Below, piece by piece: positions 40,774 to 44,555 of a DNA stretch of 44,555 nt. The stretch is from Xanthobacter autotrophicus (GTDB taxonomy: Bacteria; Pseudomonadota; Alphaproteobacteria; Rhizobiales; Xanthobacteraceae): NCBI RefSeq assembly GCF_029991245.1, contig NZ_JAIVFO010000017.1:1-44555 (forward strand), in the 5' to 3' direction. The notes below the pieces were generated by a model. The model saw nothing but the letters and a program-made list of their open reading frames with translations, was not told where the DNA came from and ran no database searches. Positions within the stretch are counted from its first letter, which is position 1; each line of letters begins with the position of its first letter. Made by a program: the position numbers and the translations under genes.

Positions 40774-42839
40774 CACCGCCCCTCCCGCACCCAGGCGGCG
40801 GTGAGTGCGCCGAGCAGCAGCAGGAGGCCGGAAAGTCCGGCGAACAGCGGGAACAGGCCGATGCCCCGCACCACGGAGACGTCGCGGGTGCGCAGGCCCA
40901 TCCAGTCCTCGCCGGCGAGGCGGTCGGATGCGGAAACCTGCACCAGGCGCGGTACCGAGCCGGCGAGGTCCGCGAGCCGCCACACGCCGCCACCGGTGGC
41001 CGCCGCCACGGGCGCGAGAACATCGCGGGTGCTGGTCACCTCGGCAAATTCCTTCGGATTGAGCGGGCCGATATTGGCGAGCGCCGTCAGGGTGCCATTG
41101 GCGGCGCGCCACAGGCCCAGCTCGTCGGCCGGGGTTGCCGCCCGCCACAGGCCGGGCTCGGCCTGGGTGAGGGTGAGGGTGCGCCGCGCACCCGATGGCG
41201 TGGTGACGGTGGCGGCGGGCACGCTGTCGGCCATGGTCTGGCGCTCCACCACGAGATCGCGCCCGGCGACGGTGAGCTTCAGCCGCTCTTCCTCCAGGTC
41301 AGGCTCCTTCATGAGCCAGTGGGAGAGGCGGCGCAGCAGATCGATGTGGGGGCCGCCGCCCTCATAGCCGCGCGCCCACAGCCAGATGTGGTCGGACAGC
41401 AGCAGGGCCACGCGGCCCTCGCCCACCCGGTCCACCAGCAGCACCGGCTTGTCGCCGGGGGCGCTCATGAGGCTGGTGCCGGAGCGCGCCTGGGCGTCGA
41501 TGACGCGGAAGAAGCGGCTCCAGTGGGGCGGCTCGCTCTCCGAGCCCGGCAGGGCGCGGGTGACGGGATGGCGCTTGCCCGGATCGGTGAGGCGGGCGTA
41601 GTAGGGCGCGTCGGTGGCCTCGCCCCTTGGCACGCCGGGCAGGATCTCTTCCAGCGGGGTGTTGTAGAGCGAGCCGGTGTCGATGAAGTCCGTGCCCGCA
41701 GCCACCAGCACCGCGCCGCCGGCACGCACATAGCGCACGATATTGTCGAAATAGACCTGCGGCAGCACGCCCTGCTGGGCGTAGCGGTCGAAGATGATCA
41801 GGTCGAAATCCTTGATCTTGGTCTGGAACAACTCGCGCGTCGGGAAGGCGATGAGCGAGAGTTCGTTGATGGGCGTGCCGTCCTGCTTTTCCGGCGGGCG
41901 CAGGATGGTGAAATGGACGAGGTCCACATTGGCGTCGCTCTTGAGCAGGTTGCGCCAGGTGCGTTCGCCCACGTTCGGCTCGCCGGACACGAGCAGCACG
42001 CGCAGCTTGTCGCGCACGCCATCGATGGCGACGGCGGTGCGGTTGTTCACCAGCGTCAGTTCGCCGTCCAGCGCGGGCACCTCGAACTCGACGATGTTGG
42101 GCCCGGCATGGGTGATGTCCACGTCCACGGACGCGCTGCGCCCGGCGGTGACCGTGGGCCGGGCAATGACCTCGCCGTCGCGGCGGATGGTGACCACCAC
42201 GCGGGCGCCGGCGGGGGCGCCCTCGTCGGTCACCTTGAAGGTCACGGCCTGCTTCTGGCCGACGATGCCGAAGCGCGGCGTCTTCTCCAGCGCCACGCGG
42301 CGGTCGCGCTCGCCGGCGCGGCCGGTGACGAGGGCATGCACCGGCGCCGAAAAGCCCAGCGCCTGCGGGTTCTCCGGCGCGTCATGCACGCGGCCGTCGG
42401 TGATCATGATGGCGCCCGCCACCCGCTCCGGCGGCACGTCGGCAAGGCCCGCGGACAAGGCGGAGAACAGGCGCGTGCCGTCGGCCGAGCCGTCACCGGC
42501 ATCGGCCTCGATGGTGCGCACCTCGATGCCGGAGAGCTTGCCCAGCCGCTCGGCCAGGGCGGCGCGGGCGGCCTCCGTCTGCTGCGTGCGCTCGCCGAAC
42601 GACTGGCTGGCGCTCTTGTCCACCACCACCGCCACCACGGAGGTGAGCGGCTCGCGTTCCTCCCGCGTGAAGGAGGGGTTGGCGAGGGCGAGCAGGCCCA
42701 CCGCCAGCGCCAGCGCGCGGAACACGGCGCCCCGGGTGCGCGAGGCCAGCAGCAGTCCCGCGAGCACCAGCGCGAGCACGCCTACGGCGAGCAGCAGCGG
42801 CAGCGACAGGAAGGGGGAGAAGGTGATGCCGTAATTCAT
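40773..42839 (-). CDS. Membrane protein with vWA-type and GATase1-like domains (aerotolerance-type operon)
   Basis: A 688-residue protein. Two transmembrane helices are at the N-terminus (about residues 10-31 and 38-55) and one at the C-terminus (GIGLFPLFAGLSGLLLLLGAL). A vWA-like domain begins with VVAVVVDKSASQSFG, which keeps the D-x-S-x-S metal site. A class-I glutamine-amidotransferase-like fold follows near residues 275-420 (LRVLLVSGEPNVGERTWRNLL, FDLIIFDRYAQQG) without a catalytic cysteine. Such proteins occur with MoxR, DUF58 and DUF4159 genes in cell-envelope operons. It lies 31 bp downstream of the DUF4159 gene. Confidence 0.75.
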   Translation of the reverse strand: MNYGITFSPFLSLPLLLAVGVLALVLAGLLLASRTRGAVFRALALAVGLLALANPSFTREEREPLTSVVAVVVDKSASQSFGERTQQTEAARAALAERLGKLSGIEVRTIEADAGDGSADGTRLFSALSAGLADVPPERVAGAIMITDGRVHDAPENPQALGFSAPVHALVTGRAGERDRRVALEKTPRFGIVGQKQAVTFKVTDEGAPAGARVVVTIRRDGEVIARPTVTAGRSASVDVDITHAGPNIVEFEVPALDGELTLVNNRTAVAIDGVRDKLRVLLVSGEPNVGERTWRNLLKSDANVDLVHFTILRPPEKQDGTPINELSLIAFPTRELFQTKIKDFDLIIFDRYAQQGVLPQVYFDNIVRYVRAGGAVLVAAGTDFIDTGSLYNTPLEEILPGVPRGEATDAPYYARLTDPGKRHPVTRALPGSESEPPHWSRFFRVIDAQARSGTSLMSAPGDKPVLLVDRVGEGRVALLLSDHIWLWARGYEGGGPHIDLLRRLSHWLMKEPDLEEERLKLTVAGRDLVVERQTMADSVPAATVTTPSGARRTLTLTQAEPGLWRAATPADELGLWRAANGTLTALANIGPLNPKEFAEVTSTRDVLAPVAAATGGGVWRLADLAGSVPRLVQVSASDRLAGEDWMGLRTRDVSVVRGIGLFPLFAGLSGLLLLLGALTAAWVREGR

Positions 42840-42870
42840 GCGTCGGCATCCGCTGCGCGTGCGTCAGTGC

Positions 42871-44555
42871 TCATTGCCCCAGCCTTTCCAGCAGGGCCGG
42901 CACATGCACCTGGTCCGCCTTGTAGTTTCCCGTCAGCACATACATCACCATGTTGGCGCCGGCGCGGAAGGCGATCTCCCGCTGGCGCGGCTCGCCCGGC
43001 GTCAGCGGCAGCATCGGCTCGCCGTTGCGGGTCACTGCCCAGGCGCCGGCGAGGTCGTTGGACGAGATGATCACCGGGGAGACGCCGTCGCCGGCCCGCG
43101 CCGGACGGTCCGCATCGGCGTCGGCGGCCGGCAGGGCCTCCACCCAGGTGGTGCCGCCGGTGAAGCGGCCCGGAAAGTCCTTCAGCAAATAGAAGGCCTT
43201 GGTGAGCACGTGGTCGCGCGGCACCGGCTCCAGCTCGGGGATGTCGAGGCGCGACAGGATATCCTTCAGCCGTGCCCCGGCGGCCGAGAGCGGCGCGCCG
43301 GGGGCGCCGGAGGCCTCGATGGCGTCGCGGGTGTCGAAGATAACCGTGCCGCCCTGCTTCATATAGGCGTCGATGCGCGCCAGCACGGCGGGCGGCGGCG
43401 CGCTCGTATCGGGCAGGATGGGCCAGTAGAGCAGGGGGAAGAAGGCGAGTTCGTCCCTGGCGATGTCCACGCCCATGGCCTCGCCGGCCTGCAGGGCGGT
43501 GCGCTGGCCGAGGAAGGTGGCGAGCCCGTCGAGCCCGGCGCGGGAAATCTCGTCCACCTCGCTGTCGCCGGTCACCACATAGGCGAAGCGGGTCTGGAGC
43601 GTGGCCTTGAGGGCGAAGGCATCATCGGCGCGGACGGGTGCGGGAGCGCCGGCAAGGCCGGCCGCGCCGAGCGCGATGGCGGCGAGGAGCGCCGCGGCCG
43701 CGCCGCGCCGCACCTTCGGCCCGCCCATCCGGCTGAAGCCGCCGGCCAGGAACAGCACCGCCAGCGCATCCAGCAGCAGCAGTCCCATGGCCGCCACCAG
43801 CACCGGCCCGCGCAGGTCGCGCGGGGCGCTTTCCTGCAGCGGTTCCACGCGGCCGCCGAGGGCGGAGAGGTCCAGCGCCTTCGGCCGGTCGGCCGGCAGC
43901 AGCGTGTTCACCGCCACCAGCCCGTCCGGCGGGCCGTAGAAGCCGGGGGGATGGTCGGCGGTGGCGCGGCCCGCATAGTCGGCTGGAACCGCGTGGGCGG
44001 TGGGGCCGGCGGGCCGGAAGGCGCCGAAGCCGTCCAGCACCCGGGCCGGCGGCAGCACCGCCACGTCCGGTCGGCTGGCGGCGTGGACGGGCGTTTCCGC
44101 GGGCGCGGTCTCGGCGGGGGGCGGGGCATCGGACAAGGCGATCACGCGGCGGAGCATTTCCACAAAGGTGCCGGACAGCGGCAGGTTGGACCAGGAGGTG
44201 TCGCCGGTCACATGGAACAGCACCAGCGCGCCCTTGCCCCGGCGCACGCCGGTGACGAGGGGGGTGCCGTCGGCCAATGTCGCCCAGGCGCGTTCGGCCA
44301 GCATGCCATCCGGCTCGGCCAGAACCTGCCGCGTCACCGTCACGTCGTCCGGCAGGTGCAGGTCGCGGAACGGGCCGTCCGCCGCCAGCGCGCCAAGCTT
44401 CTGCGGCGTCTCCCACGAGAGCGAGCCGCCGAGCACGCGGCCGCCGCGCCGCAGCTTCACCGGCAGCAGGTCATCCTGCGCATTGGCGAGGCGGGGGCCG
44501 GCGAAGCGCACCAGGACGCCGCCTTCCTCCACGAAGCGGGCGAGGCGGGCGCGGG
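42871..44555 (-). CDS. DUF4159-domain membrane protein (5' part outside the window)
   Basis: The frame is open to the right edge, so the N-terminus is missing; about 561 residues are seen. The visible N-terminal half has a GATase1-like part (WATLADGTPLVTGVRRGKGA, VLFHVTGDTSWSNLPLSG) and two hydrophobic helices (LVAAMGLLLLDALAVLFLAG, then ALLAAIALGAAGLAGAPAP). The C-terminal DUF4159 domain begins near ALKATLQTRFAYVVTGD and includes FFPLLYWPILPD and GTVIFDTRD. Full-length relatives also carry an N-terminal BatA-like two-helix domain. Upstream MoxR and DUF58 genes are expected just beyond the window. Confidence 0.78.
   Translation of the reverse strand, partial: RARLARFVEEGGVLVRFAGPRLANAQDDLLPVKLRRGGRVLGGSLSWETPQKLGALAADGPFRDLHLPDDVTVTRQVLAEPDGMLAERAWATLADGTPLVTGVRRGKGALVLFHVTGDTSWSNLPLSGTFVEMLRRVIALSDAPPPAETAPAETPVHAASRPDVAVLPPARVLDGFGAFRPAGPTAHAVPADYAGRATADHPPGFYGPPDGLVAVNTLLPADRPKALDLSALGGRVEPLQESAPRDLRGPVLVAAMGLLLLDALAVLFLAGGFSRMGGPKVRRGAAAALLAAIALGAAGLAGAPAPVRADDAFALKATLQTRFAYVVTGDSEVDEISRAGLDGLATFLGQRTALQAGEAMGVDIARDELAFFPLLYWPILPDTSAPPPAVLARIDAYMKQGGTVIFDTRDAIEASGAPGAPLSAAGARLKDILSRLDIPELEPVPRDHVLTKAFYLLKDFPGRFTGGTTWVEALPAADADADRPARAGDGVSPVIISSNDLAGAWAVTRNGEPMLPLTPGEPRQREIAFRAGANMVMYVLTGNYKADQVHVPALLERLGQ

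Noticed and set aside
39191-41023. Minus-strand open frame across potI and the repeat region
   Set aside because: Reads through the real potI and vWA genes in the wrong frame; HGAPKHRAPKHG is only the translated 15-bp repeat.
41319-43070. Plus-strand open frame opposite the vWA-type gene
   Set aside because: Histidine- and glycine-rich shadow translation with no motif.

Overview
The window is high-GC DNA (roughly two-thirds G+C by eye) from an alphaproteobacterium. A five-gene acetophenone-carboxylase-type operon, a lysine-derived biotin route through BioZ, iorAB-type molybdenum oxidoreductase genes and a repeat module with a GAGCGAARTGGATACCGG-like core together suggest the Xanthobacteraceae (Xanthobacter, Azorhizobium, Ancylobacter type). 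The genus is an inference; there is no rRNA gene to settle it.

Left part (1-9.6 kb): the 3' end of an IS5-family transposase is followed by a terminator and then a catabolic operon. A consensus sigma-54 promoter (685-700), with an inverted repeat about 80 bp upstream suited to an enhancer-binding activator, precedes apcABCDE. These genes encode two HyuA-like ATPase subunits, a small zinc-type subunit, a HyuB-like subunit and an ApcE-like subunit. A MetA-pathway-type outer-membrane protein follows. The likely job is ATP-dependent carboxylation of an aryl or alkyl ketone. No CoA ligase, alcohol dehydrogenase partner or dedicated activator lies beside it, so the substrate is open.

9.9-15 kb: a LysR regulator is divergent from an oxidoreductase of the quinone-reductase/alcohol-dehydrogenase family. 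A palindromic repeat/terminator comes next, then iorAB on the minus strand. 15.4-19.5 kb: biotin genes bioF-bioD-bioA-bioZ, without bioB, with a very strong hairpin between bioD and bioA. 19.5-22.6 kb: a Cu/Zn-SOD-like protein and a DUF4394 protein (minus) lie opposite an ECF sigma factor and its RskA-type anti-sigma factor (plus).

22.65-36.8 kb behaves like an integrated island. A 19-bp copy of the 3' end of tRNA-Thr(GGU) lies at 22654-22672 and the intact tRNA at 36797-36871. Between them are an RsmB-like methyltransferase, a YgiQ-type radical-SAM protein, an L,D-transpeptidase-like protein with altered active-site residues, small unknown genes, a FIST sensor protein with an aldo/keto reductase, fragments of IS3 and IS5 elements, a beheaded response regulator, a sulfatase / HAD phosphatase / formylglycine-generating-enzyme module and a GreA-like protein. 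Two LacI-type operator palindromes lie here with no LacI gene. No integrase gene is visible, so the island looks decayed or layered.

37.1-40.2 kb: a PotGHI-type polyamine ABC transporter without its binding protein. The potH/potI junction carries a 26-bp tandem duplication that creates a nine-codon open frame. 40.3-44.6 kb (minus): a META-domain protein, a vWA-type membrane protein and a DUF4159 protein cut by the window edge, resembling the downstream end of a MoxR/DUF58/DUF4159 cell-envelope operon.
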